The notes: a model not told the origin generated them from the sequence alone. A stretch of DNA of 64,000 bases from Paenibacillus aceti (GCF_003614185.1 NZ_KZ987724.1:540679-604678); one strand, 5' to 3'; numbered from the stretch's first letter, positions 25,710-35,636 are shown. Made by a program: numbers and translations.

Positions 25710-27531
25710 GGTAGTCCTCCTTCTCGGTCTGGAGCGGCAGCATTAATGTGACGCAGGTTCCTCGCTGATCCTGACTGCGAATAGTCATTTCAAACTGCTC
25801 GCCAAAAATCAGCTTCAATCGATCATAAACATTGGACAAGCCGATGCCAGCGGATTGCTGTTGATCGTCTGCAAGAGAGACGTTAATAATTTCCCAGGTT
25901 TGTAGTTCGAGGCGCTGTTGCAAGGCCTCTAAATCCGCTGCCTTCATACCTCGGCCATTATCTTCGATTTCTATTTTTAACATGACCTTGTTTTTTTTAC
26001 TACAATTCATGTTTTCCATATGTGCTATTGGCTTGACTTGCTCAACGCGAATAACGATGATCCCGCCCTTGCTGCCAAACGAATGTTTATAGGCATTTGC
26101 GATAATAGGCTGAAAAATAAAGCGGGGTATCATTTCAAGCCATAGCTCCTCATTTACATCTATCTTGACTTCGATCGGGTGCCTCATTGTGAAATTCATT
26201 AACTCAACATAATCTTTTACCGTTTCCAGCTCGGCATAGAGCGTAATAAACTCATCCTTTTTGGAAATCGTGGCCCGCAACAATGAGGATAGCGAACCAA
26301 TCAGTTCGGCGTTCTCCTCATCCTGCTTGATCAACAGCTGCATGCGAATAGAACTCAGCACATTGAACAAAAAATGCGGATGGATCTGCGCTTGCAGAAG
26401 CGATAGCTCTGCGCGCCGTTTCAGCTCTTGCTCGATCTGGACCTGATCCAAAGTGCGCTGAATTTGATCCAGCATCTTATCAAAGGAACGACCGAGACTG
26501 CCAACCTCATCACCGCCGCGGATATTGGAACGGATTGTGAGATTGCCGCCTTCTACCTTCTTTGCTACTTGGCCGAGTACTTTTACGGGCTTGGTAAAGC
26601 GCTGTAACAAATAGGTGAGTGCGATCAGAAAGCTGACCGCCAACAAGATTTGAACTAAGATGCCGCTCCGGGAAATGCCGTTCAGCTTTTCAGTTAATTG
26701 TTCATAGCGGGCTACACTCACTAGGCGCCAGTCGGAAAATCGAACAGGCATCGAGATGTAGAGCTGATTCTCTCCATTAGCATGAATAATACTTGGCGAT
26801 TCCAACGCTTTTGTATCCAAGATAGAATCAAAGTTTTGTCCAATCAGCTCGTCTTTACAATTTGATAAAATACGATTTTGACCGTCAAGCAAATAAATAT
26901 CCTCTTTAAAATCAGCGAACAGCTCGCGAATCGTATTTTCGGTGCGGCTAACGATGAGGTAGGCATAGGGTGAACGTGACACATCCTCCATTATTGCGCG
27001 TGCCGTGATGATGACATATTGCTGATCGGCAGATTGCGGAGGCAAGTAGTTCTGCTCTGCTCCAAGAAACAAGGTTTCGAACGGAGAGAGCTCAGACATC
27101 TCGGAAAACCATTGCTTTTCAAAAAACAGCTTAGGCTGAAAATCGTAAAATGAATAATCGGAATAAGCCCTTCCATCCTGTAGCAGCAGAGTAATCTTCA
27201 GGTCGCTTTTCTCTCCAGCAATTTGTTCCAATCGGGTCGTTAGACGTTTCGCTGCAGTCGGATCATCTTTGGCTAGATCAAGTAAGGTTTTAATTTCCGC
27301 ATCAAATTGAATGAAGTTTGATACAGAGATCATCTCTTCCAAAATCGCTCTGATTTGAGACTGAATGATAGCAAGCGATTGGGTTGCGCTTTCTTGAGAA
27401 TGCTCACGAATAATCCATTGGGAGTAAACATTGGTGATGTTTAGCATGAGGATCGTCGGAAGCATTAAACACAAAATGGAAGTCATAATCAGTTTTTTGC
27501 GAAGTGACAATTTACTTTGAAAATTACGCAA
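25702..27531 (-). CDS. YesM-type sensor histidine kinase
   Basis: A 609-residue membrane kinase. TM helices at ~13-34 and ~292-312 bound an extracellular dCache-like sensor. A HAMP domain follows (RFTKPVKVLGQVAKKVEGGNL). The His_kinase domain has QIHPHFLFNVLSSIRM (phospho-His) and the ATPase has IEDNGRGM and GIGLSNVYDRL. It starts with TTG at 27531 preceded by AAAGGAGG 11 bases upstream. A cre-like sequence overlaps the start codon. It senses an extracellular sugar or bound binding-protein for the divergent importer (inference from family). Confidence 0.92.
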   Translation of the reverse strand: MRNFQSKLSLRKKLIMTSILCLMLPTILMLNITNVYSQWIIREHSQESATQSLAIIQSQIRAILEEMISVSNFIQFDAEIKTLLDLAKDDPTAAKRLTTRLEQIAGEKSDLKITLLLQDGRAYSDYSFYDFQPKLFFEKQWFSEMSELSPFETLFLGAEQNYLPPQSADQQYVIITARAIMEDVSRSPYAYLIVSRTENTIRELFADFKEDIYLLDGQNRILSNCKDELIGQNFDSILDTKALESPSIIHANGENQLYISMPVRFSDWRLVSVARYEQLTEKLNGISRSGILVQILLAVSFLIALTYLLQRFTKPVKVLGQVAKKVEGGNLTIRSNIRGGDEVGSLGRSFDKMLDQIQRTLDQVQIEQELKRRAELSLLQAQIHPHFLFNVLSSIRMQLLIKQDEENAELIGSLSSLLRATISKKDEFITLYAELETVKDYVELMNFTMRHPIEVKIDVNEELWLEMIPRFIFQPIIANAYKHSFGSKGGIIVIRVEQVKPIAHMENMNCSKKNKVMLKIEIEDNGRGMKAADLEALQQRLELQTWEIINVSLADDQQQSAGIGLSNVYDRLKLIFGEQFEMTIRSQDQRGTCVTLMLPLQTEKEDYHV

Positions 27532-27541
27532 ACGCTTTCAT
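27528..27541 (-). promoter_or_regulatory. Candidate cre (CcpA) site at the kinase start
   Basis: Minus strand TGAAAGCGTTTGCG matches 13 of 14 positions of the cre consensus TGWAARCGYTWNCW as I remember it. It overlaps the ribosome-binding/start region of the kinase gene, a position where bound CcpA would block expression when glucose is present. Confidence 0.6.
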
Positions 27542-27710
27542 ACCTCCTTTATTTACGATTATATATGAACGAAAAGAATTTTGTCGAATATGATATTGGG
27601 AATTACGCAAGTTAGCATATTTTTTTCAGAATAGAAAAAATCGTTTCATGTAATGAACAAACAATGCTTCTATAATGGGCTTATAGTGAAGTAAGCGAGA
27701 GGTGATAGAG

Positions 27711-28601
27711 ATGAAGCAACGCAAGCAGTCTTTCTATAATAGTATAGCTGGATACCTGTTTGTTTTGCCGATGTTGCTGACGACCATGCTGTTGACGATC
27801 ATACCGATTTTTCTGTCGGGCATAATTAGTTTTACGGATTGGAATTTCATCACAGGGCTGGGGAATATCCATTTTATTGGTTTTGGCAATTATGAGGAAT
27901 TATTCAAGGATGAGCATTTTTGGCGGGCGATGACAAATAATCTGACGATGATATTAACGGTCCCATTCAGTATGATTATTGCGCTTGTGTTGGCTGTCTT
28001 GATTGATCGCATGACGTATTTCAAATCGTTCTTTAAGGTTATCTATTTCATGCCGTTTATATCTAGCTTTGTAGCCGTCTCATTATTGTGGAGAGTGCTG
28101 TATCATCCGACAAGCGGACCGATTAACGGTTTTCTAAAATCCATTGGAATTGCCAATCCGCCGCTATGGCTTGCAGATCCAAAGTATGCACTGATCGCTG
28201 TGATGATTATTATGGTGTGGACAGGCCTTGGATTCAATATGATCTTATTTATTGCCGGCTTACAAGGGATTCCGAAGGATTTGTATGAGGCCGCCGATAT
28301 GGATGGGGCTTCGAAATTCAGACAGTTTATGAATATTACGATTCCGATGCTGTCGCCAACTATCTTTTTCTTGCTGATTACAGGAGTCATCGGCTCCTTC
28401 AAAGTGTTTGATCTGGTCATGGTGTTGACCGAGGGGGGACCGGCAGGCTCTACTTCAGTGATCGTGCATTATTTGTATGAGGTTGCCTTTGTTAATTTGC
28501 GCTCAGGGTACGCATCTGCAATTGGAATTGTATTACTGTTCTCTCTGATAATCGTTACGGTTGTTCAATGGTTTGGACAGAAAAAATGGGTCAACTATTA
28601 A
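27711..28601 (+). CDS. Sugar ABC importer permease 1 (MalF-like)
   Basis: A 296-residue CUT1-type permease with six membrane segments. The coupling motif is LYEAADMDGASKFRQFMNITIPMLSP. The N-terminal YLFVLPMLLTTMLLTIIPIFLSGIISFTDW is typical. The ATG at 27711 has GAGAGG 8 bases ahead; an upstream GTG at 27702 overlaps that site. First gene of the operon, divergent from the YesM/YesN pair. A TATAAT box lies at 27671-27676. Confidence 0.92.
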   Translation: MKQRKQSFYNSIAGYLFVLPMLLTTMLLTIIPIFLSGIISFTDWNFITGLGNIHFIGFGNYEELFKDEHFWRAMTNNLTMILTVPFSMIIALVLAVLIDRMTYFKSFFKVIYFMPFISSFVAVSLLWRVLYHPTSGPINGFLKSIGIANPPLWLADPKYALIAVMIIMVWTGLGFNMILFIAGLQGIPKDLYEAADMDGASKFRQFMNITIPMLSPTIFFLLITGVIGSFKVFDLVMVLTEGGPAGSTSVIVHYLYEVAFVNLRSGYASAIGIVLLFSLIIVTVVQWFGQKKWVNY

Positions 28602-28614
28602 GGAGTGATCAAGC

Positions 28615-29445
28615 ATGCAACCGATTCGTGTTAACCGTGTATTGGTCACGGTTCTGATGGCATTCGCAGGTATCTTCTTTATTATGCCGTTTTTGTGGAT
28701 GCTCTCCGCATCTTTCAAGCCTGAGCTTGATGTTATGAAATATCCGATTCAGTGGATTCCGGAAACCTGGCGAGCCATTGAAAATTATAGAGAAGTGATG
28801 TTTGGTACGGTACCCTTCGGACTTTATTATTGGAACAGCATTAAGGTGACATTAGCTACGACAGCCTTTTCGCTGACCATATCGTCCATGGCTGCTTATG
28901 GTTTTTCGAAAATTGCTTTTAAAGGGCGCGACTTCCTGTTTCTCGTCGTTTTAGCGACATTTATGATTCCCTCGCAAGCGGTGCTGGTTCCGCAGTTTAT
29001 TATTTACCGCTGGTTTGGACTGTTTGACAGTCATATAGGGCTTATGCTGCTTGGCGCTTCAGGTGTGCTTGGAACGTTTATGCTGCGCCAGTTCTTTATG
29101 GGCATTAACAATGAAATTATCGAGTCGGCGAGAATGGACGGAGCGAATCATTGGTCGATTTTCTGTAAAATAGCGATTCCACTCGTGATGCCAGGACTGG
29201 CAACGTATATGATTTTGCGTTTCATTTGGACATGGAACGATTATCAAGGCCCTCTAGTTTTCCTGCGATCAGAGAACCTTTATACGATTCAGCTTGGCAT
29301 CAGGAAGTTCTCGGATATGCATGGCGAGTTTTACTCACTTATGATGGCAGGTACGGTTATTGCAATATTTCCCTTGCTGCTGATCTTTATTTTTGGGCAA
29401 AAATATGTCATTGCAGGTGTAGCTTCAGGCAGTGTGAAAGGTTAA
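28615..29445 (+). CDS. Sugar ABC importer permease 2 (MalG-like)
   Basis: A 276-residue CUT1 permease with six hydrophobic segments and coupling motif IIESARMDGANHWSIFCKIAIPLVMPG. C-terminal QKYVIAGVASGSVKG is the classic MalG-like end. AAGGAGTG precedes it, 13 bases after the first permease. No ATPase gene is nearby, so it probably shares a genome-wide MsmX-type ATPase, as CUT1 systems of Firmicutes do. Confidence 0.92.
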   Translation: MQPIRVNRVLVTVLMAFAGIFFIMPFLWMLSASFKPELDVMKYPIQWIPETWRAIENYREVMFGTVPFGLYYWNSIKVTLATTAFSLTISSMAAYGFSKIAFKGRDFLFLVVLATFMIPSQAVLVPQFIIYRWFGLFDSHIGLMLLGASGVLGTFMLRQFFMGINNEIIESARMDGANHWSIFCKIAIPLVMPGLATYMILRFIWTWNDYQGPLVFLRSENLYTIQLGIRKFSDMHGEFYSLMMAGTVIAIFPLLLIFIFGQKYVIAGVASGSVKG

Positions 29446-29518
29446 TCCCCGTTCGAAATCCGCAATAGCGGTTCCGATATAGCATTCCGTTTCTTCACAA
29501 AAAAGGGAGGGTATTATT

Positions 29519-30856
29519 ATGAAACATTTTTGGGCAAAATCGATGGCAGGACTGCTAGCATCGACTTTGTTGCTTTCTGCTTGTTCCACGTCAGGGGGAA
29601 ACCAAGAGAATGAAAAAGCCGAAGGAACAAGTAAAAACGAAGTTGTAACCTTGAAGTTTAATACTTGGAACAGTCTCGATGCGGGGTTTGACGTTATGAT
29701 CAAAGAATTTGAAAGCTCTCATCCAAATATTAAAATTGATTTCGTATCGCCGGGCGACAATAACTCGCTGGAGGCTATGAAAAGAGTTGATTTAGCCGCG
29801 GCCTCCGGTGAAGAGATGGATGTTATCATGGTGCCCGGAACGAATCAGCTCGTACCTAGAATTGCACTTGATATGTTCGAACCGCTTGATGACTACATGG
29901 CCAAAGAAGGCGTTGCTTATGAAGACGAATATAAAGTTGATTTGAAAGTAAACAACAAGTACTACGGGCTTCCAGGAACGATGACGACGAATTTGGTTAT
30001 TATTAATGAGGATCATTTGAAAGAAGCTGGTCTTGAAGTTCCTAAGGATTGGACTTGGGACGAGTACTTGGAATATGCGAAAGCGATGACAAAAACAGAA
30101 AACGGTAAAACGAGGTACGGGAACTATTTCCACACTTGGGCGAACTATGCGTCGCTGGCGCTAAACGGTCAGATGGAAAATACAGGGCTTGTTATGGATG
30201 ATCATAAGACAGCTAATATTCTAAATCCGGCACTGAAAAAATCACTTGAGCTGCGCTTGCAATCTGAGAAAGATAAATCGTCAACTCCCTATGCAGAAGT
30301 GATCAGCCAAAAGCTGAACTATCGTCCGCAATATTTGAATCAAGATGCAAGCATGCTCATTACGGGATCTTATATATTAGTTGACGTTGGCGGTACGGAA
30401 ACCGTTCCCGCTAACTTTAAGACCGCGTTCGCTCCTTATCCTAAAATGAATAAAGAAGATCCGATGGTTGGACCGATAAGCGCAGATATTTTGACGATAT
30501 ACGGTAGATCGAAGCATAAAGAAGAAGCCTACACATTCGTCCGCTGGTTTACCACAGAGTGGTTAACGATGCAAGGGCAGTATTTGCCATCCTGGAAAGG
30601 TGCAGACCTTGAGCAGGTAGTAGATAAAATCATTTCCAATACCCAAACGCCTGAGCATGTGGATAAAGAATCTCTTCTTTATGTGCTGAACAATTCCATT
30701 ACACCAAAAATAAATGTGCCAGTCTCTTATCAGCCTGAAGTTGAGAAAATCTTCATTGAAGAGTTCGACCGCATGATGCTCTCTAATCAGGATTTGGATA
30801 CAACGATGAAAAATATGAATGAGAAAATTCAGAAACTGATTGATGATAGACAATAA
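29519..30856 (+). CDS. Sugar-binding lipoprotein of ABC importer
   Basis: A 445-residue extracellular solute-binding protein, family 1. The signal peptide ends in lipobox LSAC (residues ~19-22), then a charged tether. The mature part shows the typical YKVDLKVNNKYYGLPGTMTTNLVIINEDHLKEAGLEVPKDWTW-like hinge region. It captures an oligosaccharide for the permeases upstream. AAAAGGGAGGG precedes the ATG. It is unusual that the binding protein comes after the permeases; the GH31 gene follows at once. Confidence 0.92.
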   Translation: MKHFWAKSMAGLLASTLLLSACSTSGGNQENEKAEGTSKNEVVTLKFNTWNSLDAGFDVMIKEFESSHPNIKIDFVSPGDNNSLEAMKRVDLAAASGEEMDVIMVPGTNQLVPRIALDMFEPLDDYMAKEGVAYEDEYKVDLKVNNKYYGLPGTMTTNLVIINEDHLKEAGLEVPKDWTWDEYLEYAKAMTKTENGKTRYGNYFHTWANYASLALNGQMENTGLVMDDHKTANILNPALKKSLELRLQSEKDKSSTPYAEVISQKLNYRPQYLNQDASMLITGSYILVDVGGTETVPANFKTAFAPYPKMNKEDPMVGPISADILTIYGRSKHKEEAYTFVRWFTTEWLTMQGQYLPSWKGADLEQVVDKIISNTQTPEHVDKESLLYVLNNSITPKINVPVSYQPEVEKIFIEEFDRMMLSNQDLDTTMKNMNEKIQKLIDDRQ

Positions 30857-30885
30857 TGATTGCTTTGCAGTGGGAGGCATGGAAA

Positions 30886-33144
30886 ATGACAAAAATTCAT
30901 TCCGATCGCTTGAACGGATCAATCGATGTCGGCGAATCGTTCAGGACGCTGGAAAGCCAGTATTTTCATGGACATGAAGTCACTTCGTTTGCTCCTCTCG
31001 AGCAGCAGGGCATACTGAAATGGGTGCGCGCCAGCCGCAAGCCAAGAATGGCGTTTAATAAAATAGATTACTTTTTCGAGCCAACGGCGATGTGGGAGTT
31101 TCCTCCTGATTATGAGCAGTCGCCGGAAATGCCCTTTAAGCTGTCCTTTGTAGCGCAGGATGCCGTGCGGATACAAATTCAGACACGCCTAAGAACGGCC
31201 GCTGCAGTTCCATCGGTTATGCTTGATGGAGAGATTGGCATAGATGAGTCTTGGCGTGAAGAAAAAATGGAGAAGGGTTATCGCTGGAGTAATGAATGCG
31301 GCTCCGTTGAACTGGAGCTTGCTCCATTCCGTTTGATCTTTAGAGACAGTAAAGGTAGAGTGCTGACCCAAACGTATCATCACGAAGATAAGCCGTCCTT
31401 AAACAATACGTACCCTATTCCGTTTTCCTATGCGCGTTCTATTTCCGACATGTCACATCGCATGGCGGCATCCTTTACCTTGTCTCCTGGAGAGAAAATA
31501 TATGGCACAGGCGAGTCCTTTACGGCATTGAATAAACGAGGGCAACGTATCCGTTTGTTTACCCGGGACCCGCTGAGCGCGCAGTCGCCTGATATGTATA
31601 AGCCGATTCCGTTTTTCATGAGCAATAAAGGCTATGGCATGTTTATTCATTCCAGTGCTCCGATGACGTTAGATATTGGTCAGGATTACGATGCTGCCAA
31701 TACTCTTTATGTGGATGATGACAGCATTGATTTGTTTTTCTTTTTTGGAGAGCCTAAGCAACTCCTGTTATCCTATACAGCGATAACGGGTAGAAGCCCG
31801 CTTCCTCCGCTATGGTCTTTCGGGCTTTGGATGAGTCGGATTACGTATAATTCTGAAGCACAGGCTAGAGAAGTGGCTGCTAAGCTTAGAGAGTATGATA
31901 TTCCCTGTGACGTTATTCATTTGGATACCGGTTGGTTTGAGCAAGATTGGCGTTGCGACTATCAGTTTTCATCCACCCGCTTCGATGATCCGCAGCAGAT
32001 GATTCACGATTTGCGCAAGGACGGTTTTCGGATCAGTTTATGGCAAATTCCTTATTTTACCCCGCATAATCCGTTTTTTGAGGAACTGATTGAGAAGGGC
32101 CTGGTCATTACAGATCATGAAGGCAATTTGCCGACAGGCGATGCTATTCTGGACTTTAGTAATCCAGAGGCGGTTGCATGGTATCAAGAGAAAATTGAAG
32201 GTTTGCTGGATATGGGCGTTGCAGCGATCAAAGCAGACTTTGGCGAAAGCGCGCCGATCTATGGACGTTATCATTCCGGCAGAAGCGGACGACTGGAGCA
32301 TAATCTCTATCCGCTTCGCTATAACAAGACGGTTGCAGAAGTAACGCAAAAGGTAACAGGCGATACGATTATTTTTGCCCGCAGCGCCTGGGCGGGAAGC
32401 CAGCGTTATCCGCTTCATTGGGGTGGCGATGCTGAGAACACGGATTCCGCGATGCATGCCAGCTTGCGTGCCGGCTTATCGATGGGGCTTAGCGGCTTTA
32501 CCTATTGGAGTCATGATATTGGCGGATTCGTGAAGAAGAGCCCCGAGTCTCTATACCGTCGCTGGCTTCCATTCGGTATGCTCTCCTCACACAGCCGTGC
32601 GCACGGAGCTCCGCCCAAGGAGCCATGGGCTTACAGTGAGCAGTTCTTGAAGGATTTCCGAGCCGCGGTACAAATGAAATATAGACTGATGCCCTATATT
32701 TATACGCAGTCTTATTTGTCATCCGAAGCAGGATTGCCGATGATGAGAGCGATGTTCATAGAATATCCGCAGGACCCGGCATGCTGGATGGTTGATGATC
32801 AGTATTTATTCGGCTCAGACCTGCTTGTTGCTCCTATGTTGGAGGAGACCTCTGAGCGCCACGTTTATTTGCCGAAGGGCAAGTGGATCGACTACCAAAC
32901 AGGTGAAGTCTATGAAGGCGGTGGCTGGGTAACTATTACAGCAGGTGATATCCCGATTATCGTGTTGGTGCGCAGCGGTGCAATCATTCCGCAGGTAGAG
33001 CCTGCTGTTTCTCTTGATTTTGTAAATTGGGAGGAAGTAGAGGCGGTGGCTTATAGCGCTGATGGAGCTACTTGTTCAGGCGTTTTTTATCATCCAATTA
33101 CGAGGAAGTTAGTAGAGTTAGAGGATCGAAGGGTCAACTCTTAA
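30886..33144 (+). CDS. GH31 glycoside hydrolase (alpha-xylosidase/alpha-glucosidase-like)
   Basis: A 752-residue cytosolic GH31 enzyme. N-terminal beta-domain includes GEKIYGTGESFTALNKRGQRI; the catalytic barrel has VIHLDTGWFE and the nucleophile motif IKADFGES (Asp451), closest in pattern to YicI alpha-xylosidases (KTDFGE). Acid/base and substrate loop: ARSAWAGSQRYPLHWGGDAENT and YWSHDIGGF. No signal peptide, so it acts on imported oligosaccharide. ATG 30886 has GTGGGAGG ahead; the upstream ATG at 30856 overlaps the previous stop and gives an atypical N-terminus. Substrate could be an alpha-xyloside or alpha-glucoside. Confidence 0.9.
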   Translation: MTKIHSDRLNGSIDVGESFRTLESQYFHGHEVTSFAPLEQQGILKWVRASRKPRMAFNKIDYFFEPTAMWEFPPDYEQSPEMPFKLSFVAQDAVRIQIQTRLRTAAAVPSVMLDGEIGIDESWREEKMEKGYRWSNECGSVELELAPFRLIFRDSKGRVLTQTYHHEDKPSLNNTYPIPFSYARSISDMSHRMAASFTLSPGEKIYGTGESFTALNKRGQRIRLFTRDPLSAQSPDMYKPIPFFMSNKGYGMFIHSSAPMTLDIGQDYDAANTLYVDDDSIDLFFFFGEPKQLLLSYTAITGRSPLPPLWSFGLWMSRITYNSEAQAREVAAKLREYDIPCDVIHLDTGWFEQDWRCDYQFSSTRFDDPQQMIHDLRKDGFRISLWQIPYFTPHNPFFEELIEKGLVITDHEGNLPTGDAILDFSNPEAVAWYQEKIEGLLDMGVAAIKADFGESAPIYGRYHSGRSGRLEHNLYPLRYNKTVAEVTQKVTGDTIIFARSAWAGSQRYPLHWGGDAENTDSAMHASLRAGLSMGLSGFTYWSHDIGGFVKKSPESLYRRWLPFGMLSSHSRAHGAPPKEPWAYSEQFLKDFRAAVQMKYRLMPYIYTQSYLSSEAGLPMMRAMFIEYPQDPACWMVDDQYLFGSDLLVAPMLEETSERHVYLPKGKWIDYQTGEVYEGGGWVTITAGDIPIIVLVRSGAIIPQVEPAVSLDFVNWEEVEAVAYSADGATCSGVFYHPITRKLVELEDRRVNS

Positions 33145-33154
33145 AGCACAAACC

Positions 33155-33190
33155 AAGCGACTTCGGACATATTTGTCCGGAGTCGCTTTG
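33155..33190 (+). terminator. Hairpin after GH31 operon
   Basis: AAGCGACTTCGGAC (33155-33168) pairs with GTCCGGAGTCGCTT (33175-33188) with one wobble; the following T-run is short. Bases 33191-33374 hold nothing else that I can identify. Confidence 0.6.
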
Positions 33191-33374
33191 CTAGACCTCC
33201 ATAGATTCGTCAACGTGATGGATCGGCGTTCTATTGGGATTTATATGAAATTCATTAAAAATAACTATGAATGATGAAGGTATTATTAGTTCCGAACAGG
33301 ACGGAAGCCAAAAGGGTTTATTTTCCTATATCGGCTGTAAACCGGGGCATTATATACAGTCGAACCTGGTGTGA

Positions 33375-34183
33375 AAGTACAAGTTAATAGAAGTAGACCT
33401 AAAAGCGTCCACTCTTATCGGCGGCGGGCCGATAGGACTCTTTTCAGCGTTTTATGCTGCATGAGGGATATGAAAATAAAAATTATCGAGGCGGCTCCGT
33501 TTCTGGGTGGAAAACTACCGTATTATTCGGAGAAGTTTCTGTACGACGTTGGAGGAATCGCTGCGATTACGGCCGGAGACTTGACGAAGCAGCTGGAGAA
33601 GCAGGCGCGCATCTTCGAGCCGACGCTAGTATATTCGCAGTTGATTGAAAAAATGGAGCGTTTGGAGGACGGAACATTTCGTTTGACAAGCAACACCGGG
33701 GAAAAGCATTTGACGCGTTCGATTTTACTCACGATTGGATTCGGCACGCTTGTGGCCAACAAGCTGGAAGTACCAGGCGCAGCACAGTATGAAGGCCGTC
33801 ATCTGCATTATAGGCCCATAAACGTGGAACAGTTCCGGGCTCACGAAGGAAACGTCGTTCAGCTTCAGAGGCAGGCCGTAGCTGTCATGACTTCCTCCCG
33901 GATCAAGGAGATATATGGGAATGATGATCGAATTGACAGTGTAAAGATTGAACGGTTGGATATGGAGGAGCTGTTTACACTGGAAGTGGACGAGATCCTT
34001 CCGCCCGCCTATTGCCGCCTGTTCAATCTTTCGCGTTGTCTCTTGAAGTCACTGCTGCCCGGTGTTCTTCAGCTTGGACTCGATTTTAAGGTCAATGGAA
34101 GCTTGTTGATAGAGCTCAGGTCCGCATGGAACGCTTTGATGCGGTCCAGAAACAAGTGGTTGGATAGGGGCGAAAACAGATAG
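33375..34183 (+). pseudogene. Broken ferredoxin/flavodoxin-NADP reductase (YumC type)
   Basis: The FAD-binding start STLIGGGPIGLFSAFYAA is read in one frame and stops at a TGA (~33463). The continuation MRDMKIKIIEAAPFLGGKLP, FLYDVGGIAAITAGDLTKQL and ILLTIGFGTLVANKLEVPGA is in another frame. After HLHYRPINVEQF the sequence jumps to RAHEGNVVQLQ, so the NADP-binding Rossmann motif (~50 aa) is deleted. After VDEILP the frame is lost again. This gene had at least two frameshifts and one deletion and cannot be functional. Confidence 0.85.
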
Positions 34184-34293
34184 ACCGCATGATGAGGAAA
34201 AAGGAAAGAACAGAGCTAATTGAAGCGGCACTAATGGCCATATACAGAAAGCCTGCAAATATGCAGGAATTTCCTCATCACGATAAGCAAGCT

Positions 34294-34334
34294 GCTCCTG
34301 TAATTGTCCTAGTGGCGAGTCAGGGGCTTTTTTT
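34294..34334 (+). terminator. Rho-independent terminator
   Basis: GCTCCTG (34294-34300) pairs with CAGGGGC (34321-34327) with one wobble, then seven T. It is left from the broken reductase gene. Confidence 0.65.
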
Positions 34335-34373
34335 ATGTGTATTGCATGCATCTATTGTTCATTGCTAAAGTAG

Positions 34374-34389
34374 ATATAACATGTTATAT
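34374..34389. promoter_or_regulatory. 16-bp palindromic operator before the AraR-like gene
   Basis: ATATAACATGTTATAT is a perfect palindrome. Its half ATGTTATAT recurs at 35735-35743 in front of the mannan operon, so both are candidate binding sites of the regulator at 34476 (autoregulation). Confidence 0.6.
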
Positions 34390-34475
34390 TATTATATAAG
34401 GTTATACATAATATCTATATTATTGAGTATTATCTATCCGACAGGGTAGATATTTTCTTGTGGAGGGGTCTTACC

Positions 34476-35636
34476 ATGTCGCATGAATCATCCTCAAAAC
34501 CGATGTACGAGCAAATATTCGAAGCGCTGCGAGATCAGATCATATCTCATAAATATGAATTAGGCGAACGGATTCCTTCCGAGAAGGAGCTGGGCGAGGC
34601 CTATAATGTCAGTCGTATAACAAGTAAAAAGGCGCTTGATATGCTGACTCAAGAAGGATATATCGTCAGGAAACCGGGGCGAGGCTCTTTTGTTTCCGAA
34701 CAGCTTGATCCGGAGATTATATCGAAGGGCAATGCAGCGGCAGTTGGCGTTAAGTCGCGACGCGATAATGAAAAACTTATAATAGGAGTTGTCATGACTG
34801 ACTTCGGCGACAGCTACGGCACAGGACTTATATATGGAATGGAGGAAGCATCCCGGCAGCATGGCAGCTACTTAATTCTTAGAAGATCTCTTGGAGAGCC
34901 AGAGAAAGAGCAGGAGGCCATTCAAGACTTCTTGGAGCTTGGAGTCGACGGGATGATTATTTTTCCGGCCCAGGGGGAGTATTTTAATGCCGAGATTCTG
35001 AAGCTTGTTATCAGTCAATATCCTTTTGTATTGCTAGATCGCCATCTCAAAGGTGTCTCAGCCAGCTCGATCAGTTCGGACAATATTGCGGCAGCGAAGC
35101 ATATGGTACACTATCTTTTTGAATTGGGGCATACGCATATTGCATTGATGACAACCCCGCCGCAGGACACATCAGCCATTGAAGAGCGGATCGAAGGGTT
35201 CATCCAGGCTCATGCCGAAAGAGGCATCGTCGTGGATCAGAGTCTTTGGATGGATCATATCACAGCCACCCTGCCGACCGCATTTGTCTCCAAAAATAAG
35301 GAGAAGGAGAAGGAAAACATCAAAGTTCATCTTCAGGTGCATCCCGAGATCACTGCATTGTTCGCGATGGAGCACAATATTGCTCAACTGGCCTATGAGG
35401 CTGCGCGTGAATTGGGATTGCGTATTCCGGAAGATCTGTCGATCGTATGTTTTGATAGTCCGGATTATGCCGGAGGCTTTCTCTTTACTCATATGCGTCA
35501 AAATCAAGAGGAAATGGGAAGGCTGGCTTTTGAAAATGTCCTCAAGCTAATAAGCGGAGAAAGCGTGCCAAGCAAAATTCTACTGGAAACTGAGCTGATT
35601 GAAGGCTCCTCTACAGGGCCTGTAAACAAACGGTAA
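34476..35636 (+). CDS. AraR-like regulator (GntR HTH + LacI-type sugar domain)
   Basis: A 386-residue repressor. Residues ~8-75 form a GntR winged helix (YEQIFEALRDQIISHKYELG, SRITSKKALDMLTQEGYIVRKPGRGSFV). Residues ~95-380 form a periplasmic-binding-like sugar sensor (IIGVVMTDFGDSYGTGLIYGMEE, VDGMIIFPAQGEYFN, ISSDNIAAAKHMVHYLFELGHTHIAL). This architecture is that of AraR. GTGGAGGGG precedes the ATG at 34476; the earlier ATG at 34458 lacks a site. It precedes the mannan operon and probably represses it until a mannooligosaccharide binds (inference). Confidence 0.9.
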   Translation: MSHESSSKPMYEQIFEALRDQIISHKYELGERIPSEKELGEAYNVSRITSKKALDMLTQEGYIVRKPGRGSFVSEQLDPEIISKGNAAAVGVKSRRDNEKLIIGVVMTDFGDSYGTGLIYGMEEASRQHGSYLILRRSLGEPEKEQEAIQDFLELGVDGMIIFPAQGEYFNAEILKLVISQYPFVLLDRHLKGVSASSISSDNIAAAKHMVHYLFELGHTHIALMTTPPQDTSAIEERIEGFIQAHAERGIVVDQSLWMDHITATLPTAFVSKNKEKEKENIKVHLQVHPEITALFAMEHNIAQLAYEAARELGLRIPEDLSIVCFDSPDYAGGFLFTHMRQNQEEMGRLAFENVLKLISGESVPSKILLETELIEGSSTGPVNKR

